From NCBI GenBank assembly GCA_013339895.1, contig JABACO010000007.1, forward strand, positions 9,319,635-9,383,634: a DNA stretch of 64,000 nucleotides, read 5' to 3'. Position numbers and translations under genes: made by a program. The notes beneath the pieces are model-generated. The model saw only the letters and a program-made list of their open reading frames with translations, did no database searches and was not told the DNA's origin. The number at the start of each line of letters is the position of its first letter. Position 1 is the stretch's first letter. This DNA comes from Ephydatia muelleri (taxonomy: Eukaryota; Porifera; Demospongiae; Spongillida; Spongillidae). Below are positions 1 through 10,114 of the stretch, piece by piece.

Positions 1-485
1 ACCACCGCCCACCCCCGGGTGAGGTTACTGCTGGGGAGGTTACCAGGTTCGGCCCAGTGTACCGTTGACCTCTACCTACTCTATGCTCAGTGCGGGCATT
101 AGTAGTATCGGGGGGCCTAGGAAATTTCCCTCTTCCTTTTCCCCTGGGACCCTCTCCCCATCCCTCCCAATTTCCTAGTGGTGGGTTTGTACCCTGTCTT
201 CTATATTCTGTATGTGTGGTGGATGCTTGGCTAACCAACCAGGGCCGGAGGGGAGGGGTTTCTTGACTGGGTGGGGGGTGGTGGAGTGGCTTCTCCATCT
301 GTTGAGGGTGAGGAGAGGTGGCCATGGTTTCTCCTCCGTCTTGATTTGTTGGAGCATAAAGACAAACGATGGAAGCCATGCACATCCATCAGCCGCACAT
401 GCATGTGCCACTCTTGCAAACCTTCGACGCTCTCTGCCAACAGGTGGTAGGTTGCAAAAAATACAGACACTTATTGACACAATTT
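1..485. other. No gene seen; GC-rich spacer with a short U2-spacer-like stretch
   Basis: No convincing coding region is visible; open frames on both strands overlap and lack recognisable domains. Bases 351-383 closely resemble 45282-45314, which lies inside the U2 array spacer, so part of this stretch may be an old U2-spacer fragment. I see nothing else to annotate. Confidence 0.4.
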
Positions 486-502
486 GGGCGTAGCCTAATT
501 AG

Positions 503-955
503 TTTGCTGCATTCACACTTAACTAAATTGTTGCATGTGTATGTGTGTGAGTGAGATTTGGAGGGGTTGTTAGAGGACTTCAAGGGATGCTAGGAGTCTT
601 CAGGATATGTAGATGTTCCAGTGGTATGGTTTTTCCACATAATGAAGCTCCCTTTAATAGCTTCGGTGCAGCAGAGATGTCTGAAGATAGTGGCGTACTT
701 TCTTGAGACGGACAGCTTCCTCAGCACTGCTTCATTGTCCTTGTCCCAACTTCTTAGAGGCCCGATTACCGATCTTGTTGTCTGCTATTACATGCATATG
801 CATCCCCAATACCAATCAATTTTTTGTCAGTATTGCTCACCCCTGCCAACACATTATCTAGCCATTGGCTTGATACACTCTGATATACATGTGTTTATTT
901 TCTGTACTGTACATCAAATGGCATGCAATATTAAGTACATCCGCGTGTGACGTGT
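503..955 (-). mobile_element. 5'-truncated RLE retrotransposon tail with candidate 17-bp target-site duplication
   Basis: On the minus strand, about 740 to 625 encodes the extreme C-terminus of an R2/NeSL-type ORF, including VLRKLS and LCCTEAIKGS. It matches the C-terminus encoded at 45933-46220. The segment is bounded by the same 17-bp sequence, starting GGGCGTAGCC, at 486-502 and 956-972. I read these as target-site duplications of a 5'-truncated insertion, with 3' UTR from about 620 to 503. The 800-955 part shows no coding match, so the true 5' junction may lie nearer 800. The tail belongs to the same family as the U2-adjacent copy at 45.8-46.9 kb, but no U2 sequence borders it here. Confidence 0.6.
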
Positions 956-972
956 GGGCGTAGCCTAATTAG

Positions 973-1189
973 CGATTTAACGTATATCGATTTCTTTACA
1001 AAATCAGCCAAACGAAAAGGCAGAGAGGTGCAGAAAGAGTTTCAAATGCATTTTCTTTACAAATACCACCAATAGTATATTGACAGTCGTAAATATTCAG
1101 TGACTATCTAAATGCTTAATAAAGTAGATGGCTGCATTAGAAGATAGCAATTCCACTCGGAGGGAATTTTTCATTTTTTGAATATCCCC
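973..1189. other. AT-rich intergenic, nothing recognised
   Basis: No conserved frame, repeat or terminus was recognised between the candidate duplication at 972 and the SAP-family remnant that starts near 1190. Confidence 0.4.
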
Positions 1190-1992
1190 AAAATAATCAA
1201 GATTTTCCCGCATCTTACGTAAACCCGGTGTTAATGATCTGTTGGGTTTGTTCCATTGTCATGTCATGAATCTCACTTTCTGTGTAGGCACATACAATAT
1301 TTAACGATTCATGTTTCTTTAACAACTTGTGGTGTAGTTCAATAATAGGAACCAGTTGACCATAAACACACTCTGTACTTTCAGTTTCAGTTACACTATT
1401 TGTCTGTCAACACTGAATTTAGTTTTTTTCTCAACTATTGGAATTCCAACAAGGATTTCACCCGTATCAATCTTGTCTAGTTTTTTTTTGTGTATGTCGG
1501 AAGGTGTGAACATTGGTTGTGATATTCATCCTCCAGCCAATTTGACTTTTGCACGTCTGGGCTGCCTTTGTGCACTTTGTGATAACATAGCTGCAGGTAT
1601 GTTTTTAGATGCTAAATACTCTTTCTCCATCTGTCCTCTGAAAGCATTTGTTAGACCATATCATCTTGCAACAGCTGTCCAGTTAATCTTTTCAGTTGAG
1701 CTTCATCTAGCAATTCACTTGTATCCAAAACTGATTCCAGACGTTGCGTCTTGTATCCGTGTATGTGTGCTTTTCCATCTTGTGTTTTTGATAGTTTTCG
1801 TAGTACAGCTTTCTCTTTAGTCTCTAGTCCTAATGTCTTCCTCATGTTGTCAAATGTCCTCATGTTTGGTAGCAAATTCGTGTGAAGGAATGTACCATCA
1901 AAATCTGGAAGGTGGACTGCAAATTTTCTAAGTGAAGTTTCAGACTCATGTGTTGTGAGGTAGATTTCATGTCTGACTTGAATATGCATCAT
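1190..1992 (-). pseudogene. SAP-family protein, N-terminal half (copy B, broken)
   Basis: Minus-strand translation matches the first half of the long family member at 57348-60343. Shared blocks include TFDNMRKT (TFDTLRKS in the long copy), QRQPRRAKVKLAG (RKPRRSKRKLPG), GEILVG (GKLLVG) and HHKLLKKHESL (IRQKLLKKHEDL). The frame is broken by stops after about residue 113 and again around 1530, plus at least one shift. It ends where the partner fragment at 1967-2910 begins in protein order, yet lies downstream of it on the same strand. The function of the family is unknown. The match is by my own alignment of translations within this window. Confidence 0.6.
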
Positions 1993-2910
1993 TATGCTTA
2001 TGATAAGTCAGTGATTCGTCTGGTTGAAGAAGTAGTAATGAAGGAACTCGCTGCACACCCTGTAGAATCTCCTGAAGCTCCTTCTGGAGTGTGGCTCTGT
2101 TTTTTCCTGTAACTGCTATTCCTTTGGCTACAGCCTCTTTTTGAATATCATTGACAGGCAAGTCGGGAATGAATAGTGGCTTCAATGCACCTGGCACTTT
2201 ACCCAGCACACCTTGCACCGCTAGTGTTTGAATATCCCCTAATGTTCTTGTCTTGCAGTGCAAGGAATGTGCTTGATCTGCCATCATGGTTGATTTACAT
2301 CCACACCCTCCACACTTGTACACTCCACCGACCTGTGTTCCACGTTCGAATTGCTGTGCTGGATGATCTCCAGTAAAAAACCGTAGGACATCATGGACTG
2401 CAATTCCACTCTCAGTCACAAGTGATTCATTGAGATCAGGTAAACAGGATACTCTATCATGTATTATTGTAGCTTGATCTTCTATTGACGATGAATTCAG
2501 GGCAATGAGATATAAATGTGGCTCTTCAACTGTAGTAAGTATGGAAGCTGTTCCTTTTGGCATTTCAGTTAAGTACACTGCTGGATCATAAACAGTATGT
2601 ATTGTAACCATGATATATCCATGTCCCAGAATAGTTGCATGATCATGCCACAGTACAAGCAATCGTTTTCGCTGCAGAGAGCATAGCAATTGTCTGAGGT
2701 CATCAATTGTTATATCTTTTTCTACCGGCTTGTGTTGTATTACAATAGCATGTAATGTGTCGTAGTCCATACTTTCAATTCTTTCATCTGAGAAAAGATG
2801 CATGTACTTTTCTTGCTTCTTGAGCAGACGCTGTTTATATCTAGTATGGGTATCTTGCGTCCCTCTATACTAACTTTCAATATTTCAACTTTTCCATTAA
2901 CTGTCAAGTA
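1967..2910 (-). pseudogene. SAP-family protein, central part (copy A, broken)
   Basis: A 278-residue minus-strand frame (2803-1967), extended upstream to about 2910 by weaker matches, covers the middle of the uncharacterised SAP family. In order it holds the WHDH motif followed by ILGHGYIMVT, the SSSIEDQA block, FFTGDHPAQQFE, a zinc-binding-like CGGCGCKS...H...C cluster, and a SAP-like helix pair beginning LPVNDIQKEAV. It stops at LLLQPDES, where the long copy continues into EPLHDLKGH. The C-terminal half is absent. Copy B follows immediately in the same direction with about 25 bases of overlap, giving an apparently permuted gene. It is non-functional as it stands. Confidence 0.65.
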
Positions 2911-2939
2911 TTTAGTTAAATACGGTACATACGCAACCT

Positions 2940-5000
2940 ACTCCTAACGTGGCTGGACCTCGGATGCCTTTGGGTCGGTGTCCCACGAGCTGATCCTCTC
3001 CACAATGAAGCGCCTTGGTTTGAGTGGCTCAGTGGTAAACATCGTTCAGGACATCTACTCCCACTCCACGGTGGCAGTACGAATGGAAAGAGTCCTACAC
3101 CCCAGCCGTGACACAGAACTACGGGATGCCCCCTTAGCCCCATCCTGTTTAACATCGTGCTAGAAGAGATACTGAAATACCTCGCCACCAACCAAACAGG
3201 GTACCCACTAGCGAACCATATTATCAACTCGCTGGCGTATGCGAACGACGTTGGCCCCCAGCAAGACGGAACTACAGGGTCTCCTCGACCAGTGTGGAGA
3301 TTTCGCTGATTGGGCCGGACTGACGTTCAACGCTACAAAGTGTGGATCCCTGTGTATGGTGAACCAGGCCACGCCTGCACGTCGACCACTTGTTCTCCCC
3401 CCAAATCTGCACAGAAGCCATCCCACCTCTAACCTGGGACAAGAGGCACAAATACCTGGGGTGCCCAACCGGAACGAGCAGAACACCAGCCAACACCCCC
3501 ACAGAGCTCAGTGACACACTGCTGAGGGACACCAACATAGTGCTCACATCTGAGCTGGCCGAGTGGCAAAAGTTGGACGCCTTCAGGCGCTTCCTGTTCC
3601 CACATGTCACCATTGCCCTCAAAGTTGTTTTCCCAGGAGTCAAGTGGTGTAAGAAGCTTGACACATCACCATCCATGCCACCATCAAATGCGTGCTACAC
3701 CTTCCCGCAAGGACCTGCACAAAATATATCTACCTATCAACGGCCCTGGGGGTCATGGGTGTACCCTGCATCGAGGATGAATCTCATGTCGCACGGTGGG
3801 CCCAAGCGTTTAAGTTCTTGGCCGACACGAGGGATCCACGCATCAGGGACATGGCCATGGACCAACTGACGGCGACAGTAACCAAACGGGCTAGATACCT
3901 CGACCCCACAAACCCCGAACACCTGGTCACGTTCCTGAACACCTCTCAGAAAGAGCGGGAGACCTCCAGAGCCTGTGGTGTTCCTGAACACCTCTCAGAA
4001 AGAGCGGGAGACCTCCAGAGCCTGTGGTCAGCAGCAAGAACCAACCACATCGCCACCAGGACGACCATCACCATCACACCAGACGCTGCCTACCTGAATA
4101 CCGAACGCATCAAGTGCCTGGCACTGCGGGAATGCATCCACGTGCGGCACCTGCAGAACATGAAGGCATCCAAGGACCAGGGGAGGGCATTTGACTCTGT
4201 GTCCATCCACCTTGACTCGTCTTTTTCACATACAACGGGGCATTCCTATCCTTCCCTCAATACCGCTTCATACACCGCGCAAGACTGAACCTCCTTCCGG
4301 TGCGGACGGTACAGGAAAGAAGTAGAATGAATGTCCCTAGCTCCCTGTGCAGGATATGTGGGAGGGTATTAGAAACTCTGGCCCACATCCTGAACCACTG
4401 CCACCAGAACCTCGGGATGGCAAGGGACAGGCACAATGCCGTACTGGAGAGAATAGTGAGGGCGGTCCCTGATTACATGGGGACCAAGATGAAAGAACAA
4501 GCCATCCCATGTACAACAGGAAACAATCGCCCGGACATCACCATTACCTCTCCAGATCTAGATGGCTCCATGATCACCATTGTGGAGGTGTCCTGTCCCT
4601 TTGAGGGCTCCCCAACCGCCCTGGAAGATGCTGCCAAGGCTAAACAGGCCAAATACGAACCCCTACGGCAACAGCTCCTCCTTAGATATGGCGCAGTCAA
4701 CATCCACCCATTCATCGTGGGCAGTCTTGGGAGTTGGTATCCTGGAAATGATCGAGTACTGTCGGCTCTCCGCATCGGCCACCGGTATGCTGCTCTGATG
4801 CGCCGCCTCTGTGTGGTGTCAGCCATCGTCGGGTCACAGACCATTTCGAACCAGTCCATTTGCAGAAGCCATCACATGGGACCAACAACGACTGCACCCG
4901 CGACCAACAATCCACTGCGGCCACCGACGACCAGGCGGTGGCTGCCCCACACGCACCCGAGGCTACCCCAGACGCCCCACCACACCACCTGAGTGTATGT
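2940..5000 (+). pseudogene. R2/NeSL-type non-LTR retrotransposon: RT, CCHC and RLE domains, frameshifted
   Basis: Starts inside the reverse transcriptase at the DAFGSVSH (motif A) region and runs through FLADTRDP thumb sequences, a gag-like CCHC (CRICGRVLETLAHILNHC) and the RLE signature RPD...VEVSCPFEG near 4530-4600. At least four frame changes are needed. The catalytic YADD is replaced by a degenerate YAND near 3240. The last frame (4300-4992) holds CCHC plus RLE in one piece. Everything upstream of RT motif A is missing, so this is a 5'-truncated dead copy. RLE elements nick a specific target and prime reverse transcription there; no target junction is recognisable downstream. Confidence 0.8.
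3931..4028 (+). repeat. 49-bp tandem duplication within the RT thumb region
   Basis: The 49 bases starting GTTCCTGAAC at 3931 are repeated immediately at 3980. The duplication shifts the reading frame in the copy and is a private mutation of this dead retrotransposon. Confidence 0.9.
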
Positions 5001-5819
5001 GTTTATGTTTGCGTGTGTATGTACACATTTCTCCGCTGTTGTTGGCATACCCCCTTTTCTGGCTGTTATTGGTCATGACATGGCTCGCACACTTTCATCC
5101 AACAACACTGTTGTGATTTTGCCGTTGAAAATGAAGTTGTTGAGAGAAGGAGCCAGATGTTGTGTGATGGACTGACAGAGTGGACGACGAAGCTATACTG
5201 TTAAAGCACTTTGTAAGTATGACAGATAAATAATGATTTACTAAATATATTAGAAAGAGCGAAGCAAAGCTATATATATAATACTGATGTGCATTGTGCA
5301 TTCTTTCAATTAGGGACCAGCTAAGAAAATGCAGGCTATCCAAGAAAGGATGATGCAAAGCAAAGATGAAGATATATAATAGCAGTGAGAAGGACTCTGA
5401 TGCAGAAAATATTGCAGATGAAGTGCCAGTGTTAACATTGGTTGCATACGACGACGTAGCAAAAGAGGTATAGTGTATTTCATTTCTTGAAGCATGCACT
5501 CAATATTTTTCTGTTTTATATAGAAGCTAAGCTAGCAAACCCATCGCTAGATGCCCCAAGTGACAGCTGCACTGCAGACATAAGATTCAAATGACTGTTT
5601 CGGAGGTACAGCCTGATAAAAATGTTGAAATGCTAAAGAAGACGATAAATGTTAATTAACAAATATGTTAAAATTTACATCAAATTATCCATAGTTTTTG
5701 TGGATGCTGGTTAAGGAATCCACACAAGAAAATAAATAAATTTGGATACCTAAAGGGGACATACGAAAAGTGTCAAAGGCAGGGGCAATATCGTCTAATC
5801 CAACCCACCTATCTGTTAA
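5001..5819. other. Noncoding; probable retrotransposon 3' UTR then AT-rich spacer
   Basis: The first ~200 bases after the RLE stop probably include the 3' UTR of the upstream copy, but no polyA or target junction could be fixed. The remainder is AT-rich with no domain-bearing frame. Confidence 0.35.
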
Positions 5820-6110
5820 TCTGCTTACGTCTATTTTTTACATGCTATGTGTAAATTTATTGCAAATGTCCTATTTACGCTTGTATTTACACAGACGTAA
5901 ACATTTATACGTTTTACGCAAATATTAACAATACATTTACTGCATACATAAAGGTACAAACATATTTACATACATGTTTACGCCACGTTTGCAGAGCAAG
6001 TAAATGCGGCATATCTTTACATACGTATTTACCATATGTTTGCTTGTACTAGATGTGGGATCATCTTTACCAGGGTAAGCAAATATGACCTTCCTTCTAA
6101 TTAAACGTTA
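5820..6110. repeat. TTTAC/GTAAA-rich noncoding block (left)
   Basis: About thirteen copies of TTTAC or its complement occur within 290 bp, often as TTTACG or TTTACAT, in irregular spacing and both orientations. A second block of the same character lies at 6990-7230, and a retrotransposon fragment sits between them. This looks like one noncoding repeat split by an insertion. Confidence 0.5.
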
Positions 6111-6129
6111 ACGAAATAGCTGTAGATAT

Positions 6130-6990
6130 CTGGTTCGGTGCGCGTGGCGATAACGTTTGAATGGCTAGTCCAAGCGCAGCGATATATAACTAGCTGGAGG
6201 ACAGCAATGTCAGTGGCTATGTGTAGGTCAGTGTACATCGCTGGCATATACAGATTCTGCAGGTACCTCGCCCTGGCTGCCCTTCAAGCTCGGCCTGAGG
6301 CCCTGTTGTTGGTCGATGTCTGGTCCTGCTCATCTGTCTGACAAGGAAGGGTCAATCGGTAGGTCCGGTGCTGGGGATGGGGGACGCCCTTCTTGCTTCT
6401 CTTGTTCTCGTCCCCTTTTCCATTGTGCCCACTGAGACGTGGGGTTGGGAGGACGGTGACGCGGGGCTGTCACCACTCTTTGATGGCCTTTGTCCAGCGT
6501 TCTAGGACAGCTTCAAACGCTATCCACTCGTCTCCCACCCTGCCACCAGCAAATGGGAGAAGCTCCTCGTGGAATGGCTGGCGGAGGGTCTGGTCCATAT
6601 TCTCTGGGTCAATGGTAATCCTAGCCAGAGTGCCAGGGATCCTAGCTGGAGGTGGGGGCAGTTTGGGTGATGGTGGTGGTGTTGGTGGGGCGGGCTCTGC
6701 TGTGGCTGGTGAGAGGGTAGCGGCTGAATGACAGCCACGCCCACCCCCAGACTACAGGCTGCCTTTCCGAGACTGTAGCTGGGGATGGGGCATGTGCAGG
6801 CAAGGATGGTTGTGTGAGGTGGGGAGAGGTGTCTGGAGCCTCTCTCCCCCTCAGAGATTGCAGTGCCTGGGTCCAGTCGCCGTATCCTTGCAGATGTCTA
6901 TGGCACCACTGGGACGAATGGCAGGGTGTGCAGCAAGGATCGGAAGGTGGAGGGTGGTGGCACCGGAGTCTCCTCTAAAGAGGGAGCACT
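6130..6990 (-). pseudogene. Retrotransposon ORF, region between N-terminus and RT (fragment)
   Basis: Minus-strand translation of about 6690 to 6230 gives a block with LARITIDPENMDQTLRQPF and WIAFEAVLERW. The same order occurs at 38485-38570 and 39030-39130 (LARISIDPERMDETLRQPF, WIAFEEVLNRW) just upstream of an RT. It then runs through an NNRASGRA...RAARA segment equivalent to the one at 39270-39310. A stop interrupts this last part. No zinc finger or RT remains here. It is a piece of the linker that precedes the RT in this retrotransposon family. Confidence 0.6.
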
Positions 6991-7230
6991 GCGTAAAAAA
7001 ATGTATTTGCGCATACGGTAAACACGATTTAAACATAATGTAAAGGTCACGTTTACTTACATTTACGACGAAGCAAATCTGATGTTTACGTGACGGTGTA
7101 AATATGGTAAAGGCTCAGTTTACTCTTGTTTGCGCATTGCAAAGACGATGTTAAATGAACATTTGCAATAGCTTTACATGCACGTGTAAAAAGATGTTCT
7201 ATACATAGCTTTTATAAATACGTTTACTGT
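6990..7230. repeat. TTTAC/GTAAA-rich noncoding block (right)
   Basis: About twelve TTTAC/GTAAA motifs lie in 240 bp, in the same style as the block at 5820-6110. No coding sequence. See that entry for the interpretation. Confidence 0.5.
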
Positions 7231-7342
7231 CACTTTATTTTTAGTTCTGTATTTCTAGTTATATACTTTTAATTCATAACTGTTTTCATAACTTCAAGTT
7301 GAAATTTTATTGGTTAAATACTAATATATAGAATGAGATACA

Positions 7343-7573
7343 CTAAAGGCTGAAGGTATATTTAACAGTCTGGCACTTTTGCCCATGCTGGGCAGGATGG
7401 CGGAGGGTTCTTTGTAGAGGGTTCTCCTCCGTGGCATTTTGCGGCACATTTTCAACTGCTCTTGAACTTCTTTTTCGCCGAATCTTTCTGTCGAGCGATT
7501 CGAGCATTTCAGTCAGCCTCGCACTCCTCCAAGGAAGAGTGTGTACAATCAGCACCTTGTGACGTTCCCCCAT
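7343..7573 (-). CDS. Short unrecognised ORF (76 codons)
   Basis: The frame encodes a basic segment, with LIVHTLPWRSARLTEMLESL followed by an Arg/Lys-rich stretch. The composition (LPWRS plus a helix plus RKRS) looks like the C-terminal tail of a mobile-element protein, but I do not recognise the family. There is no upstream partner ORF in frame. It is more likely a remnant than a functional small gene. Confidence 0.3.
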   Translation of the reverse strand: MGERHKVLIVHTLPWRSARLTEMLESLDRKIRRKRSSRAVENVPQNATEENPLQRTLRHPAQHGQKCQTVKYTFSL

Positions 7574-7794
7574 GCACTCGTCCTCTTCAGATTCCTCCGC
7601 GATTTCCTACGTTGACATGTACTCCACATGCAACACGGCACCAAGTTGGTCTCTCTGCTCTGGTGTCAAAGTTGTTGTTGCCAAGCAGGTGGCTTTACGA
7701 ATTTGAAGTTTCTATATGCAGAATTTATATACATATAATATGTAGAGTGTAAACCTACGTGATGCTTTCGCTGAAGCCGCGTCTTTGCTTCTGC

Positions 7795-7833
7795 CTCGCG
7801 TCTGATATTTTGTTGGTAGATATCAGACGCGAG
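7795..7833. repeat. 14-bp perfect hairpin
   Basis: Arms 7795-7808 and 7820-7833 (CTCGCGTCTGATAT and its complement) enclose an 11-base loop. A weaker outer pairing (GCTGAAGC with GCTTCAG) extends it to roughly 70 nt. The rest of 7574-8107 holds nothing I can identify. Confidence 0.6.
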
Positions 7834-8107
7834 CGCCGCTTCAGTGTCATAAAATACTTCTTAGTGGCTTCTGTAGAAGTATTTATGAGCATGAATTTGC
7901 ATGTCAAACCTCTTCTAGTGACTTACTTTGTACCATGGCAGCAGGATACCTATCGTTAACACGCTGTAGCTATCTCTGCTATCACCAGCATATTCTCAGG
8001 CGAAGAGAAACTGTATGATGCAATATACTGAAATGATAAAATTACAACACACGCAAATGCCTTACCCTAAGCCTTTGTCCCATTGCATTGGTTTTTCAAG
8101 GGTATCT

Positions 8108-8582
8108 TTAAGATGCGTTACAACGCTGTGAATAGTTGCCTATATAGAAAGCACGATGTAAATTATAAATGATAGACTCTGTATGTATGAGGCTGGCACG
8201 TGTTGAGGACCACAGGCTCTGCAGGTAGCCCGCCCGTCCCTCTCCCGGGAATGAGGTGTTAAGGTAGTTGACCAAGTGTTCGGGCTTAGTGGGGTCCAGA
8301 TAGCGCACCCACTTGGCCACCGTGTCCGTTAACTGGTGCACGGCCACGTCCCTGATGCATGGGTCTCTAGTGTCTGCCAGGAACTTGAACACCTGGGCTG
8401 ACCGTGCCACTTGGGACTCGTCCACCACGCTGGGTATGCCCATACCTCCCAGGGCCTGCGAGATGTAGATGTACTTGGTACAGGCTCTGGTAGGTAGGCG
8501 CAACCCGCGCTTGATGGTGGTGCGGAGTGCCGTGTCCAGCCAGCTTCAGGCACCACTTGGTTCCTGGAAAGACCATGCACAC
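8108..8582 (-). pseudogene. Decayed RT fragment, downstream part (copy A)
   Basis: Encodes FPGTKWCLKL, then ALGGMGIPSV and FLADTRDP, the thumb region that follows the RT palm in this family. It is the downstream part of the RT copy whose upstream part lies at 12178-12540. The two are separated by the pb1 piggyBac. Joining them with a single TTAA gives YAD, a stop, then VCMV directly fused to FPGTKW. So the copy had already lost about 130 codons and one catalytic Asp codon before or around the insertion. It is cut off near 8170 on the downstream side. Confidence 0.7.
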
Positions 8583-9120
8583 TTAACCCTTGACCTGCGG
8601 TAATTAATATTCATTGCGCACACGTAATGCGGAGACATTTTAATTGGAGTTTTCAAATTTGACGGTCGAAACGCTTTCGGGCGTATCTCTGGAGAACCGC
8701 GTCTGATGGTGCTTATTTTACTCAACAAAAGTCGAGGTATGTTTTATCTATATAATTTACGTCGTATGACTTCATTCGTGTATTTCTACGCACCTAACCA
8801 CTATCGAGTGCGCGTCAAATGAAACGGTTAGAGCTTCTTTCTAGTTAGAAGAAGTCGGGAAGCCTCTGTTTACTTGGTAAGTTATAATTTATTCGTGTTT
8901 TGTATCGCCATCAATCGTTCTGTCTGACTGACCAGGTTAGCCGTAGTACTCATTTAGTGCGATGGAGATATTGAGCACCGCTAAAATTACTTCTTGGATG
9001 ATTCAGAAGTGAAGCTGAAGAAGCATTGAGCTTGGATAATCAAGTGGACTGGTTATCGGTCTTGCATTCCTCCGCACTCAATTCTTTTTTTATTTGGTAA
9101 GGGATGTGGTTGTGATGTAA

Positions 9121-10027
9121 GCTGGTTGTGGGGCAAGCATGGCGCATGGATGTGGTGTAAGCATGGCGCATGGATGTGGTGTAAGCATGGCGCATGGTTT
9201 AGGTGTAAGCATGGCGCATGGATGTGGTGTAAGCATGGCGCATGGTTTAGGTGTAAGCATGGCACGAGGATGTGGTGTAAGCATGGCACATGGATGTGTT
9301 GTAAGCATGGCACATGGATGTGGTGTAAGCATGGCGCATGGATGTGGTGTAAGCATGGCGCATGGATGTGGTGTAAGCATGGTACATGGATGTGGTGTAA
9401 GCATGGCGCATGGATGTGGTGTAAGCATGGCACATGGATGTGGTGTAAGCATGGCGCATGGTTTAGGTGTAAGCATGGCGCATGGATGTGGTGTAAGCAT
9501 GGCGCATGGTTGTGGTGTAAGCATGGCACATGGATGTGGTGTAAGCATGGCACATGGATGTGGTGTAAGCATGGCACATGGATGTGGTGTAAGCATGGCA
9601 CATGGATGTGGTGTAAGCATGGCGCATGGATGTGGTGTAAGCATGGCGCATGGATGTGGTGTAAGCATGGCGCATGGATGTGGTGTAAGCTTGGTGCATG
9701 GATGTGATGTAAGCATGGCGCATGGATGTGGTGTAAGCATGGCGCATGGTTTAGGTGTAAGCATGGCACATGGATGTGGTGTAAGCATGGCGCATGGTTG
9801 TGGTGTAAGCATGGCGCATGGATGTGGTGTAAGCATGGCACATGGATGTGGTGTAAGCATGGCACATGGATGTGGTGTAAGCATGGCACATGGATGTGGT
9901 GTAAGCATGGCACATGGATGTGGTTTAAGCATGGTGCTTGGTTGTGGTGTAAGTATGGCACATGGATGTGGTGTAAGCATGGTGCATGGTTGTGGTGTTA
10001 GCTTGGCGCATGGATGTTGTGTAAGCA
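9121..10027. repeat. 24-bp minisatellite inside pb1, about 37 copies
   Basis: The unit is close to GTAAGCATGGCGCATGG plus ATGTGGT, 24 bp, with common CGC/CAC and GATG/GTTT variants. Because 24 is a multiple of 3, several long open frames on both strands result (for example 9139-10041 and 9090-10091). They reflect the repeat, not genes. It ends 88 bp downstream of the transposase stop at 10115. Confidence 0.95.
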
Positions 10028-10114
10028 CATGGTTGTTTTGATCCATATATTTATATATGTACACATTCATATATACATTGTACAACTGCACAGATGCATG
10101 TACATATTCCTTTT

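Noticed and set aside
1356..1820. Plus-strand 154-codon frame
   Set aside because: Antisense shadow of the SAP-family remnant; hydrophobic composition but no start context or recognised domain.
9053..10091. Overlapping open frames of 193-333 codons (for example 9139-10041 plus and 9090-10091 minus)
   Set aside because: Produced by a 24-bp tandem repeat whose length is a multiple of three; all phases stay open and the protein is a pure octapeptide repeat.
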